From: Herpetosiphonaceae bacterium
Lineage (GTDB): Bacteria; Chloroflexota; Chloroflexia; Chloroflexales; Kallotenuaceae
DNA length: 53,827 nucleotides
Reading direction: 5' to 3'
Assembly: GCA_036374795.1 (NCBI GenBank)
Contig: DASUTC010000094.1
Span: forward strand, 1-53,827
The position numbers and the translations under genes were made by a program. Shown one piece after another: positions 16,978 to 25,256 of the stretch (positions within the stretch are counted from its first letter, which is position 1; every line of letters begins with the position of its first letter). The notes beneath the pieces were generated by a model that made no database searches, was not told where the DNA came from, and saw nothing but the letters and a program-made list of their open reading frames with translations.

Positions 16978-17835
16978 TCAGGCGTGCTGTGCAAATGCCA
17001 CGCCGTCCTGGAGCGTGCTGAACGACCGGATACCGGTGAGCTGCACGCCAAGCGAGACGAGCGTTTGCGCGACATCGGGGCGGATACCGGTGAGCACGGC
17101 TCGCGAGCCTAGCAGCCGTACCGCTTGAGCGGCCTGGATCAGACTACTCGCGACCTGCGTATCGACAGCTGCAACGCCCGTAATATCGATGATCACGACC
17201 TTGGGCCGTCGCTCGCTCACGCCCTCCAGCAGCGCCTCCAAGATCTGCGCGGCACGCTGCGTATCGACCGCGCCGATGAGCGGCATGACCAGCACGGTGT
17301 CGCTGATCGGGATCAGCGGCGTTGATAGCTCTGCCAGCGCCGCCTGCTGCATCTGGATGATCCGCTGCTGCTGCTGGCTGACGAGCTGCTGCTGACCGAC
17401 CAGCTCGTTTTCGGCGTGCTTGCGGTTGGTGATGTCGAGAAAGCACCAGACTCGGTGGATTTCATGATCGGCGCCACGGCTGGGCTGCGAGGAGCGCTCG
17501 ATCACTCGCCCATCTTTCAGCGGCACCTCGTCGCGGATAACTGCGTGGGGATCGCTATTGATGGTGATAATTTTTGAGATAAAGTCATCGGGCTGCGTAA
17601 GCTGATCCAGAACGAACGACATCATTGCCTGGTTATCGTCTGCCAGAGCGCCGGGAATATGCCAGATATCCAGAAATTGCTTGTTGCAAAAGAGCGCCTG
17701 ACTCTGGGGATTTACGACAAGCACGCCTTGATCGATCGTTCCTACGACCGTTGTCAGGAGATCGATCGCAACCTGTGTGCCTAAACCGCTGATGGTGCCT
17801 TGAAAACGATCAACAACAGCCCCGTTAACTGACAT
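16978..17835 (-). CDS. PAS-STAS regulator (RsbR-like)
   Basis: 285 residues. A PAS domain covers about 25-130 (ends VWCFLDITNRKHAE), a Gln-rich coiled stretch about 135-162, and an RsbR-type STAS domain about 163-280 (ELSTPLIPI, VMPLIGAVDT, IIDITGVAAVDTQVA). It should sense a ligand or redox state and act in partner switching. Its STAS half is clearly akin to that of the gene at 5921-6712, so the genome carries paralogues. The ATG at 17835 follows AGGGGTGA. It converges on the response regulator. Confidence 0.88.
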   Translation of the reverse strand: MSVNGAVVDRFQGTISGLGTQVAIDLLTTVVGTIDQGVLVVNPQSQALFCNKQFLDIWHIPGALADDNQAMMSFVLDQLTQPDDFISKIITINSDPHAVIRDEVPLKDGRVIERSSQPSRGADHEIHRVWCFLDITNRKHAENELVGQQQLVSQQQQRIIQMQQAALAELSTPLIPISDTVLVMPLIGAVDTQRAAQILEALLEGVSERRPKVVIIDITGVAAVDTQVASSLIQAAQAVRLLGSRAVLTGIRPDVAQTLVSLGVQLTGIRSFSTLQDGVAFAQHA

Positions 17836-18497
17836 TGCCTTCACCCCTTGCTATTGTTACCTTTGTGAAAAGCCTAAAGTTTCGTGTTGCTTCGGGAGTC
17901 GTTCGTGCGATGGTCGATGCATGTGATGATAGTGAACGCATCGGCTATTCGACACGGCAGATAGCACGCGCTATTCAAGTGTTTAGAAACAACGATGGAT
18001 CAGTAACACCTGATTTCGAAAGGGGGGTGTGGTTATAATCGGCAATACGCCCATGTGGATCGACCCAGCGATGGTGATTCTACCCACCAAAGGTTTACCA
18101 CTATTGCCGTCAAGAATCCCTGGTACTATGGTCGTATTGAGACTCCGGCTGTTGGTCTATTCGTTACAGGATGATAGTGGTGGTAGGTAGGCTCGACGCA
18201 TGGCACTGCCCTGCCTGAAGATATTTCGACCCTGTGCTGGTGCGACCTACAGAAAGAATAATCGATCCTGGGTGGGCTCCTGCTAGATGGCAGTATGTCT
18301 TACACGACAAGTACTCGATGGGATATGCCCCCTGTGTGAGCGATGGCCGGATGATTCAAAGTGGCCCCACTAAGAAGAATGCATCATTTATTGCTTTTAT
18401 CACAGCCCCGAATCAAAGGAGCCTGCGTAGATTTGGTCGTCGCGCTGTGAGTAGAGCCTGCTTTAGTATATTTGTTTCTTTCACGCCGTCATCCAAC
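17836..18497. other. About 660 bases without a gene
   Basis: Lower in GC than the surroundings. No frame with family-like content is seen on either strand. A TATAAT occurs near 18034 but without a matching -35 box. The left end should contain the control region of the PAS-STAS gene. Confidence 0.5.
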
Positions 18498-19298
18498 TTA
18501 AGACAGAGGCTCGGCGGCAAAAATGGCGTTGAACTGTGCCAGCAGCCGCTCGACTCCGGCTACGCCCTCGACCATCATATCGGACAGCGCGTGCACGATC
18601 GGCGGTGTCTCAAGCGCGGCCACGCCCACGTTGAGCGTCTTACACGCGCCGCGTTCGCGCAGCTCGCGTAACACCTGAAACGCATCGGCATCGGTGCGAT
18701 CGTCGCCGATAAAGATCGCGCTGCGCAGCCCGTACTGCTCGACCAGCCAGCGCGCGGCGGTGCCCTTGTTGGTTGCCAGCGGTGGCCGAATCTCCCAGAC
18801 CATCCGCCCCTGCGTCAGCACGACATTGTGTTGCTCGGCAAGCGCGTGGAGCAGTGCGCCCAGCATCGTCTCCGCCAGCGCCGGATCGTCGGTCAGGCGA
18901 TAGTGGATCGACGCCGTCAGCCCTTTGTTCTCGAAGATCATGCCCGGCAGCGCGATACGCTCCTGAGCCGCGCGCAGTACGGCATCGACCGCTCGGGCAT
19001 AGCTCACGGCTTCGGGCAGTGGCTCGGCTGCGCCGCCACGCCAGATCTCCAGCCCGTGATTGCCGATATAGATCAGATCGGGCAGGTCGACGAGGGCTGC
19101 GGCATCGGCGGCGGCGCGTCCAGAAATCGCGGCGACCAGATCGAGCTTTTGGGCCAGCAGCCGCAACTCGCGGCGAGCCGCAGGCGTTACCCTGGCCGCC
19201 ATGGGCGTGGGCGCAATCGGGCTGAGCGTGCCGTCGATGTCGGTCAGCAGGCCGCAGGGCCGCCGTGCCACCATCTGCCTGAGCAGCGTCTCAGTCAT
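18498..19298 (-). CDS. otsB: Trehalose-phosphatase (OtsB-type HAD phosphatase)
   Basis: 266 residues. A HAD-superfamily Cof/OtsB phosphatase: motif I D20-I-D22-GT within LLTDIDGTLSPI, VAAISGRAA as motif II region, GNHGLE, FENKGLTASIHYR, and motif IV GDDRTDADAF. It should convert trehalose 6-phosphate to trehalose. AGGAGG lies nine bases before the ATG. The start overlaps the end of larC by eight bases, so the two are translationally coupled although their known roles are unrelated. No otsA is in view. Confidence 0.88.
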   Translation of the reverse strand: MTETLLRQMVARRPCGLLTDIDGTLSPIAPTPMAARVTPAARRELRLLAQKLDLVAAISGRAAADAAALVDLPDLIYIGNHGLEIWRGGAAEPLPEAVSYARAVDAVLRAAQERIALPGMIFENKGLTASIHYRLTDDPALAETMLGALLHALAEQHNVVLTQGRMVWEIRPPLATNKGTAARWLVEQYGLRSAIFIGDDRTDADAFQVLRELRERGACKTLNVGVAALETPPIVHALSDMMVEGVAGVERLLAQFNAIFAAEPLS

Positions 19299-20484
19299 GG
19301 CCGATCGCCTCCTGAGCTGCCGCATAGACCGCGCGTAGTGGGATGTTGTGCGCGCGCGCAATCCTGGCGCAATCGTCGTATTCGGGCGCAGCGCCAAGAA
19401 GCTGCTCCTGCCAGCGCTGCTCTTTGACCCGCACCGCTCCCCAGCGGGTCATGACCTGCCGCGCGGCCCGTGAGCAGATCCAGCGCTCAAGCGGCTGTCG
19501 GCGAATGCCAAGGCTGGTCGTTTCGCGGAAGATCGTCTCGACGGCGGCGGCCTCATCCGCCGGGCGGACCAGCGCCGATAGCATCAGCGCGCTGCGGCCT
19601 TTCTTCATGCCGATCGGCGTCCACCACACGTCGAGCGCGCCGCCGTCCATCAGGCGCTCGGCGACGTACGCCAGTTGCTCGGCGGGCTGATCGTCGATGT
19701 TGGTTGCCAGCAGCACCACCTGATCCTGCGCCTGCTCCGGCGCTGTCGGCTGTCTCTGCCGCTCGTCGCGTGCCTCGCCGATCCAGACGCGCACGGCGTT
19801 AAGCCGTCCAATGTCGCGCCCGCCGAAGCCGTAGCCGGTAGCGGTCAGCGTTAGCGCCGGACGCTCAAAGGTTGCCAGCTCGGCCAGCAGCGCCGCTCCG
19901 GTTGGCGTTACCAGCTCAAAGGGCGTCGCGTCGGGCTGGATCGGGGCCTGGACCGCTCCCAGAAGGCGCAGCACTGCCGGGCCGGGCACGGGGATCTGCC
20001 CATGCGCGGCCTTGACCCAGCCAGATCCCAGCGGCAGCGCCGAGGCATAGACCTTTTCGATGCCCAGGAGCTTCAGCCCGATCACCGCGCCGACGATGTC
20101 GACGATCGCGTCGAGCGCGCCGACCTCGTGAAAATGCACCTCGTCGCGGCTGGTCCCATGCACGGCAGCCTCCGCGTCAGCCAGCCGCGTGAAGATCGCC
20201 AGCGCCCGCCGCCGAACGTCCGATTCGAGAGCGCTGGCCGCGAGAATATCTGCGATGTCGCCGAGATGTCGGTGGATCTGCTGCTCCGTGGTGCTAACGT
20301 GCAGCCGGGTTCCGGCCATGCCATAGCGTACCACGCGCTCGGCGGCAATTTCCCAGCCTGGAACGTTCAGCTTGCGCAGCTCGGCCTCAAGCTGCGCGAG
20401 ATCCAGCCCTGCATCGACGATCGCGCCGAGAGTCATGTCGCCGCTAATGCCCGAAAAACAGTCGAAATATGCAATACGTGTCAT
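19291..20484 (-). CDS. larC: Nickel-pincer cofactor biosynthesis protein LarC
   Basis: 397 residues. LarC inserts nickel into the pyridinium bis-thiocarboxylate precursor of the lactate racemase cofactor. Family signatures are visible: IAYFDCFSGISGDMTLGAIV at the start, HFHEVGALDAIVDIVGA, SALPLGSGWVKAAHG, LVTPTGAALL, and LLATNIDDQPAEQLAYVAER. The protein appears to be a single frame, unlike the frameshifted larC1/larC2 of lactobacilli. LarA, LarB and LarE are not in the window. The ATG at 20484 is used; a GTG four codons upstream is possible. Confidence 0.92.
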   Translation of the reverse strand: MTRIAYFDCFSGISGDMTLGAIVDAGLDLAQLEAELRKLNVPGWEIAAERVVRYGMAGTRLHVSTTEQQIHRHLGDIADILAASALESDVRRRALAIFTRLADAEAAVHGTSRDEVHFHEVGALDAIVDIVGAVIGLKLLGIEKVYASALPLGSGWVKAAHGQIPVPGPAVLRLLGAVQAPIQPDATPFELVTPTGAALLAELATFERPALTLTATGYGFGGRDIGRLNAVRVWIGEARDERQRQPTAPEQAQDQVVLLATNIDDQPAEQLAYVAERLMDGGALDVWWTPIGMKKGRSALMLSALVRPADEAAAVETIFRETTSLGIRRQPLERWICSRAARQVMTRWGAVRVKEQRWQEQLLGAAPEYDDCARIARAHNIPLRAVYAAAQEAIGHD

Positions 20485-20511
20485 CGATCTTTCCACTTAG
20501 TAAGCGCGTGA

Positions 20512-20618
20512 GCGCTCGTCGCTGCTGCGGTGCTCATCAAACCGAGCTTGAATCCGGAGGCATGTGCCAGCTCTTCAAACAGCGCGGGCGCTCGTCGCTG
20601 CTGCGGTGCTCATCAAAC
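20512..20618. repeat. 31-bp direct repeat, two copies
   Basis: A 31-base unit starting GCGCTCGTCGCTGCTGCGGT and ending GCTCATCAAAC occurs at 20512-20542 and 20588-20618, identical and 76 bases apart. The 45 bases between also contain a CTCTTCAAAC that mimics the end of the unit. Both lie in the gap between divergent larC and the MBL gene, directly upstream of that gene's promoter. Confidence 0.85.
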
Positions 20619-20638
20619 GGTGTGCCAGCCGCTCCCGA

Positions 20639-20667
20639 TTGACACGATACCGCGCCGCTTTTATACT
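20639..20667 (+). promoter_or_regulatory. Promoter of the MBL-fold gene
   Basis: A perfect TTGACA (20639-20644) and TATACT (20662-20667) are 17 bases apart, 30 bases before the start codon. The ribosome site CAGGAG follows. Confidence 0.75.
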
Positions 20668-20696
20668 CGCTGGCATCCGTATCAGGAGCATCCGCT

Positions 20697-21473
20697 ATGA
20701 CTCAACGCTTAGTCATCTTGGGCGCGGGCACGGCATTGCCCGATCGCGACCGCGATAATACCTTTTTGGTCTGGGACTCGCCCGCCGGTGGGCTGCTGAT
20801 CGATTGCGCTGGCCGCGCCTACCAGCAGTTGCTCCGCGCCGACATCGATCCGAAGAGCTTGCGCGGCGCGCTGCTGACCCACAATCACCCCGATCATATC
20901 TATGGCCTGCCCGCCTTCTTGTTCCACCTGTGGCTGGCGCAGTATCCCGGCACGTTCGACGTGTACGCTAATCCGTCGACGCTGGCGATGGCGCGGCGGC
21001 TGTGCGAGGCGCTTGAGCTGGAGCAGCACGGCCATATGTGCGCCACGCGCTGGCATGAGCTGCCGGAAACCGCCGACCACGAGGTGCTCGTCACCGACGC
21101 CTACGCCGTCTCGACCACGCCGGTTCGGCATAGTCGGCCCACGCTGGCGGTGAAGATCGTCGATCGTGAGCAGCAGCAGACGGTGGTCTACTCGTCCGAT
21201 ACCGAGCCGTGCGCGGAGCTAGAGCAGTTCGCGCAGGGCGTCCATACGCTGATCCACGAGGCGACGGTGACTGATCCAGTCAACAATTATAATCACACGA
21301 CGCCGCATCAGGCGGGCGAGATCGCGGTGCGCTGCGGCGTTCGGCGGCTGGCGCTGATCCATTACAGCGCCGAGTACACGCTGCCGGAGGAGCAGACGGT
21401 CGCCGAGGTGCGCGCCGCTGGCTTCACCGGCGATGTGTCGCTGGTTCGTGAGCTTGAGGTGTATAGCCTGTAG
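20697..21473 (+). CDS. MBL-fold metallohydrolase (RNase Z-like)
   Basis: 258 residues. The zinc motif H62-x-H64-x-D66-H67 (THNHPDH) is intact, and later metal ligands are seen in YSSDTEP and near the end in LALIHYS. The layout (VILGAGTALPDRDRDNTFLV at the start) fits the beta-lactamase-fold group that includes RNase Z and arylsulfatase-like enzymes. The RNase Z exosite insert is not evident, so I leave the substrate open. The next gene begins nine bases after its stop. Confidence 0.85.
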   Translation: MTQRLVILGAGTALPDRDRDNTFLVWDSPAGGLLIDCAGRAYQQLLRADIDPKSLRGALLTHNHPDHIYGLPAFLFHLWLAQYPGTFDVYANPSTLAMARRLCEALELEQHGHMCATRWHELPETADHEVLVTDAYAVSTTPVRHSRPTLAVKIVDREQQQTVVYSSDTEPCAELEQFAQGVHTLIHEATVTDPVNNYNHTTPHQAGEIAVRCGVRRLALIHYSAEYTLPEEQTVAEVRAAGFTGDVSLVRELEVYSL

Positions 21474-21481
21474 GTGCTTTG

Positions 21482-21769
21482 ATGCTAACGCGGCTTGTAC
21501 GAATGTATTTTCAGCCCGATAAAGTCGACGAGTTTCTGGCCTTTTATGAGCAGCTTCGGCCCAAGATCGCGCAGCAGCCCGGCTGTATCAGCGTGCAACT
21601 GCTGCGGCAGGCCGATGATCCGGCGTCGTTCGCGACCTGGAGCGTGTGGGAAAGCAAAGCGGCGCTGGACGCCTACCGCACCAGCGATTTCTTCAATAGC
21701 TTCTGGCCGCAGGTCAGGACATGGTTTCGCCAGCGCGCCGAGGCGGTTTCGTTCGATCTGGTGGAGTAG
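21482..21769 (+). CDS. Antibiotic biosynthesis monooxygenase (ABM) domain protein
   Basis: A 95-residue dimeric alpha-beta barrel protein of the ABM type: VRMYFQPDKVDEFLAFYEQL, PGCISVQLLRQ, FATWSVWESKAALDAYR. Such proteins range from quinol monooxygenases to haem-degrading enzymes; the Asn/Trp haem ligands of IsdG are not evident. It sits directly behind the MBL gene and is probably co-transcribed. Confidence 0.85.
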   Translation: MLTRLVRMYFQPDKVDEFLAFYEQLRPKIAQQPGCISVQLLRQADDPASFATWSVWESKAALDAYRTSDFFNSFWPQVRTWFRQRAEAVSFDLVE

Positions 21770-21795
21770 GATGTCCTGACCCTATCGCTTGCGCG

Positions 21796-21829
21796 CTGCC
21801 CCGCTCCTCTCGCAGCAGGAGCGGGGCAG
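21796..21829. terminator. Hairpin between convergent genes
   Basis: CTGCCCCGCTCCT and AGGAGCGGGGCAG form a perfect 13-bp stem with an eight-base loop between the ABM gene and the glycoside hydrolase-like gene. It has only a weak T-run, so it may work in both directions as a barrier rather than a classical terminator. Confidence 0.6.
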
Positions 21830-21834
21830 TTATG

Positions 21835-23091
21835 TTACGACTCGTCGGGCGTTTGCCACTGCTGCCACAGCCGCCTGAAGTTCGCCGCCGGGTCCTGCCA
21901 GTAATCTTCGGTGTCGAGCAGCGGCAATCTGGCCTCCTGCTGGGTGCCCGGCTGCTGCCCAAAGCGCTGCACCGCTTTGCCGACCGGCAGCTCGTCGCCG
22001 CCGATGTCGAAGAGGCCCATCATCTGCTCGCGGCGGCTGTGTGCCTCGGCGGGCACGAACGGCTCGCCGTAGCAGAAGGCATGGCTCAACCACACGCCCG
22101 GCACGCCCGCTGCGCGTAGCTCCGGCAGCGCCGTCTCGACTAACGTGGCGTAGGCATCGGGATCGAGCAGCGGCTGCTCGACCGCGCGACCGTAGGCTCG
22201 ATCGGCGAAGACCTTGCCTGCGGCGTTGACAACTGCGGGCGCGCCTACGACCAGTACCGGCGCTGCGCGACCCAGCGAGTAGGTCAGCGCCGCAACGAAG
22301 CGCAGCAGCTCGATCGTGAGCGGCTGGCCGGTGAAGGCTGGCTCCGGGGGTACCAGGCTGATCGCGGGAGTGCCGCCCGCCTGCGTGATGGCTTCGGGAC
22401 GCGGCCCCTCGCGCCGCACCAGCGAGCGCAGCGGCGCGCTGTAGAAGAGCGCGCCGCGCGCGCCGTGCTGACGGGCAACGTCGAACGTTTCGCCCAGCCA
22501 CTCGGCAGCCGCATCCGACGACGAGGGCGTGCGGGCTAGCTCAATGCCGCTGCCCAGTTCCCAGCCGCGAATCACCGGATGGTCGGCGAAGTTGCCGATC
22601 ACCTCTTCGATCAGCTTGCGCTGCGCCGCGCGCATCGCCGGATTGGTCCACAGGTCGCGGACCTCTGTCTCGTGGCTGGTGCGCTCCCAGACCAGCGGCG
22701 GTCGCGTCTCGCTGCGCACGATCAGCAGCGGCCCGAACTTGGTTGCGAGCGTCAGGTCGGCGGCATAGCTGGCGGCGGTGGTCCAGGCGGGGAGGTGGAT
22801 CGCGCCCGCCACGCTCAGCGGGAAGAGCTGCGGCACTACGCGCAGCCGCGCATCGCTGGCCTGCGCCAATGTCTGCTCAAGCATCCGCAGCGCGCCAACC
22901 GCGACTCGTTCGGGCCGTGGCTGGAACTCTTCCCAGTGGAGCGGCAGGCGGATCGTGTTGAGGCCGATCGCCGCCAGTTGTTGAAACTCTTCTCGAATCT
23001 CGCCACGATCGAAGTTCGCCCACAGGAGCGAACCTTTGCGTCGCGGCCAGTAGGTTGCGCCTAAGCTAAAATCGTTCATAGCGGTTGTCAT
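21835..23091 (-). CDS. Glycoside hydrolase-like TIM barrel protein (GH5/GH42-like), possibly inactive
   Basis: 418 residues. The N-terminus GATYWPRRKGSLLWANFD and the stretch LAAIGLNTIRLPLHWEEFQP are typical of clan GH-A barrels. At the place where GH-A enzymes carry an Asn-Glu pair after WELG, this protein reads WELGSGIELAR, so the acid/base Glu may be shifted or lost. There is no signal peptide. The start is set at ATG 23091, eight bases before the remnant gene's end; a TTG at 23103 and an ATG at 23079 are alternatives, and none has a good ribosome site. Family placement is moderate and activity unknown. Confidence 0.65.
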   Translation of the reverse strand: MTTAMNDFSLGATYWPRRKGSLLWANFDRGEIREEFQQLAAIGLNTIRLPLHWEEFQPRPERVAVGALRMLEQTLAQASDARLRVVPQLFPLSVAGAIHLPAWTTAASYAADLTLATKFGPLLIVRSETRPPLVWERTSHETEVRDLWTNPAMRAAQRKLIEEVIGNFADHPVIRGWELGSGIELARTPSSSDAAAEWLGETFDVARQHGARGALFYSAPLRSLVRREGPRPEAITQAGGTPAISLVPPEPAFTGQPLTIELLRFVAALTYSLGRAAPVLVVGAPAVVNAAGKVFADRAYGRAVEQPLLDPDAYATLVETALPELRAAGVPGVWLSHAFCYGEPFVPAEAHSRREQMMGLFDIGGDELPVGKAVQRFGQQPGTQQEARLPLLDTEDYWQDPAANFRRLWQQWQTPDES

Positions 23092-23099
23092 GTGTTGAT

Positions 23100-23381
23100 T
23101 CAATGAAACTCGGCAATGATCTCGATCTTCCCGACGATATGCTTCCGGAACTCATTCAGGTCTTCGGCAGGAATCCTGTACTCCTGGTGCTGTGAGCTAC
23201 CGGCTACCTGAATATTATACCGATCCAGAAAGGCCGTGCGCACCTGAAAGCGCGTGACGTGGCCGACGTAGCCCGATGCGGTGTCTTTGGTGTTCCACTC
23301 CCTGACGATCTGCGTGGCGTACGCCTCGGTGAGCACCGGGTAAACGATCGGCTAGTGGGGCAGCAGCGCCGGAAAGGTGCC
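23100..23381 (-). pseudogene. Decayed small gene of the family often labelled ADP-ribosylation/crystallin J1
   Basis: The intact part (from 23336 down to 23100) reads EAYATQIVREWNTKDTASGY, VTRFQVRTAFLDRYNIQVAG and IPAEDLNEFRKHIVG, the C-terminal two thirds of a well-known family of about 110 residues. In the same frame just upstream, the codons read FPALLPH-stop-PIVYPVL, where relatives read about FPPRLPEQPIFYPVL. A TAG at 23352-23354 thus replaces the usual Gln codon (a single C-to-T change), and a second stop follows further upstream. The usual first 25 or so residues (RPVG...ELELI) are not found. This is a pseudogene unless translation restarts at an internal GTG (23334-23336). Confidence 0.7.
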
Positions 23382-23460
23382 GCGAGCTACCGGCTATCGA
23401 TCAAGCTCGCCTGCACCCATGTCCTCAGCAGCCGCCCGTGCAGCACATGATGGCTAATGT

Positions 23461-23847
23461 TCACGTCCGCTTCTTCGGTTTTGCTGCCTTTTCCAGATTC
23501 TCCTTGACCCTAAACTGCACAATTCTGCTGATCAGGTCGAAGGGAATCGGTTTATCTAAAGGAAACTGCACCGATCCCTTTCCTCCCTCATACACAGAAA
23601 GTTCATCCTTGAATGCCTCAATTCCGGTCGGCACAGGGTAAAACCCGATATGGTTTTTGAAAGCACCAAAATGAACCAGATTGCCGTTCAGCGTGAAGGT
23701 CGGCATCTGATACTTGATTGTCGCTTGCGCCTCGGGTGCCGCCTGTCTAATCGTCATCCGTATCTTTTCGAGAATAGCCTGCACATCCTCCGGAAAGCCC
23801 GCGATATATTCGTCTATTGTCTTGGGGGCTGTTTGATCGGTTTTCAT
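23461..23847 (-). CDS. DUF1801 family protein (YdhG-like)
   Basis: 128 residues. The family pattern is clear: TIDEYIAGFPEDVQAILEKI, IKYQMPTFTLNGNLVHFGAF, HIGFYPVPTGIEAF and SVQFPLDKPIP, ending in a basic tail KKRT. The fold resembles frataxin-like iron chaperone YdhG, but the biochemical role is not established. AGGAGAG precedes the ATG at 23847. The gene is visibly poorer in GC than its neighbours and lies beside a pseudogene, which suggests a recent arrival. Confidence 0.9.
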   Translation of the reverse strand: MKTDQTAPKTIDEYIAGFPEDVQAILEKIRMTIRQAAPEAQATIKYQMPTFTLNGNLVHFGAFKNHIGFYPVPTGIEAFKDELSVYEGGKGSVQFPLDKPIPFDLISRIVQFRVKENLEKAAKPKKRT

Positions 23848-23954
23848 AGCTCGCTCTCCTTTCATCAGAGTCCGAACTCATCCTGAACAGCCCAACTATA
23901 GCTTCTGCGTGGAAGCACGGTCAAGCGGTGAAAAATCAGCAGGTGCTCACGCTA

Positions 23955-25256
23955 TTATCCGGATCTCACCGTCCGATCTGGATCGAATGATGCAACCGGA
24001 CGGAGCAGCCGCCAGAGCGCCCAGCCGATGATTCCCAGGATGATCGCCTCGCGGAAGACCATCGACGGGATCATCACATCGGCGAAAAACCAGCGCGCCG
24101 CAGGGTTCTGCGAGGACGACAGGTGCAGCGACACAAAGCTGGTGGTGAAGTAGCCAATATCGGCGGCGGCAAAGGCGACGACCAGCGTCGGCGGCGCGGC
24201 GAGCAAGGCCATCAGCACGGCCAGCCACAGGCTGTACTGCGGGCTGTAGACCTTGTTGATGAAGAAGAACCAGCCGATCGCCGCCAGCGCCGCGGGCAGC
24301 AGCAGATCGCGGGCTTTTCCAGCGCCGCGCAGCCACGAGTAGCCCATCAGCAGCAGGATCGCGCCGACGCCGAGCGCCAGCAGGATCGCGCTGAACAGGT
24401 TGATCTCCTTGACGCTCAGTTGCAGCGAATCGAAAAAGTTCCAGAAGTTGACCTCGCGCGGACGCTGCTGGTTGAAGCGAAAGAAATGCAGCCAGCTATC
24501 GCGGATGTGCCAGCCCTGCGGCGTGATCTGGAGCGCGAAGGGCGCGTTGATCGCTACGCTGACGATGCCAAAGCCCGCGCCGATCGTGATCGCATCCCGC
24601 CAGCGTCCCTTGAGCACGCGCTCGAAGACGACCAGCGGCACCAGCACGATCGGGAAGAACTTGGTCCAGACGGCAGCCGCCAGCAGCAGCGTGCCCCACC
24701 CGTCGCGGTCGCGGCGAAACAGCAGCAGCGCGCCGATCGTCAGCAGGATGCCGAACATGTCCCAGTTGAGCACCACGTAGAGCGGCAGCGTCGGCGAGAG
24801 CGCCAGCAGCCAGAGATTGGCCTCATCGAACGCGCTGCCGAGCCAGAAGACCAGCAGCCCGCAGATGATCATCACCGCCGCCGTGGCGTAGAAGTACGGC
24901 ATCACGCCATGATGGACGAAGTTGATCAGCCAGACCAGCCAGCCCATGCCAACCGGATACTCGACGTAGTAGCCGAAGTACGGCACCGGATGCAGCCACA
25001 GCTTGTCGCGGAAATAGAGCGACGTAATATCCGAGTACGCGCCGGTAAACTGAAAAATATAGTTGTTGAAGCTGCGCTGATCGTGGGAGCCGGTGTAGTA
25101 GGCTGTCGGCAGGCGCATCAGCACGCCCACGACCATCATGATGGTGCCTACCAGCAGCGGCCAGACCAGCTTCGTGGCGGCGGCGATCCGGCGATCCGCA
25201 GCCTGGCGCGCAGCCAGCAGCGTGCGATCGGCGTGGGCGTCAGCCGAGCGATTCAT
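23955..25256 (-). CDS. Multi-span membrane glycosyltransferase (GT87/DUF2029-like)
   Basis: 433 residues with about 10-11 hydrophobic helices. The first loop reads GSHDQRSFNNYIFQFTGAY, with an acidic residue placed as in GT-C polyprenol-phosphate-mannose dependent transferases; later motifs include WDMFGILLTIGALLLFRR and INKVYSPQYSLWL. It should move a sugar from a lipid carrier to a glycan or lipid on the outer face. Its start overlaps the preceding gene's stop (ATGA), so it is coupled to the GT4 enzyme. Confidence 0.78.
   Translation of the reverse strand: MNRSADAHADRTLLAARQAADRRIAAATKLVWPLLVGTIMMVVGVLMRLPTAYYTGSHDQRSFNNYIFQFTGAYSDITSLYFRDKLWLHPVPYFGYYVEYPVGMGWLVWLINFVHHGVMPYFYATAAVMIICGLLVFWLGSAFDEANLWLLALSPTLPLYVVLNWDMFGILLTIGALLLFRRDRDGWGTLLLAAAVWTKFFPIVLVPLVVFERVLKGRWRDAITIGAGFGIVSVAINAPFALQITPQGWHIRDSWLHFFRFNQQRPREVNFWNFFDSLQLSVKEINLFSAILLALGVGAILLLMGYSWLRGAGKARDLLLPAALAAIGWFFFINKVYSPQYSLWLAVLMALLAAPPTLVVAFAAADIGYFTTSFVSLHLSSSQNPAARWFFADVMIPSMVFREAIILGIIGWALWRLLRPVASFDPDRTVRSG

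Noticed and set aside
20512-20618. Direct repeats considered as a CRISPR fragment or attachment sites
   Set aside because: Only two copies with a single 45-base interval, no cas genes, no integrase and no tRNA beside them.
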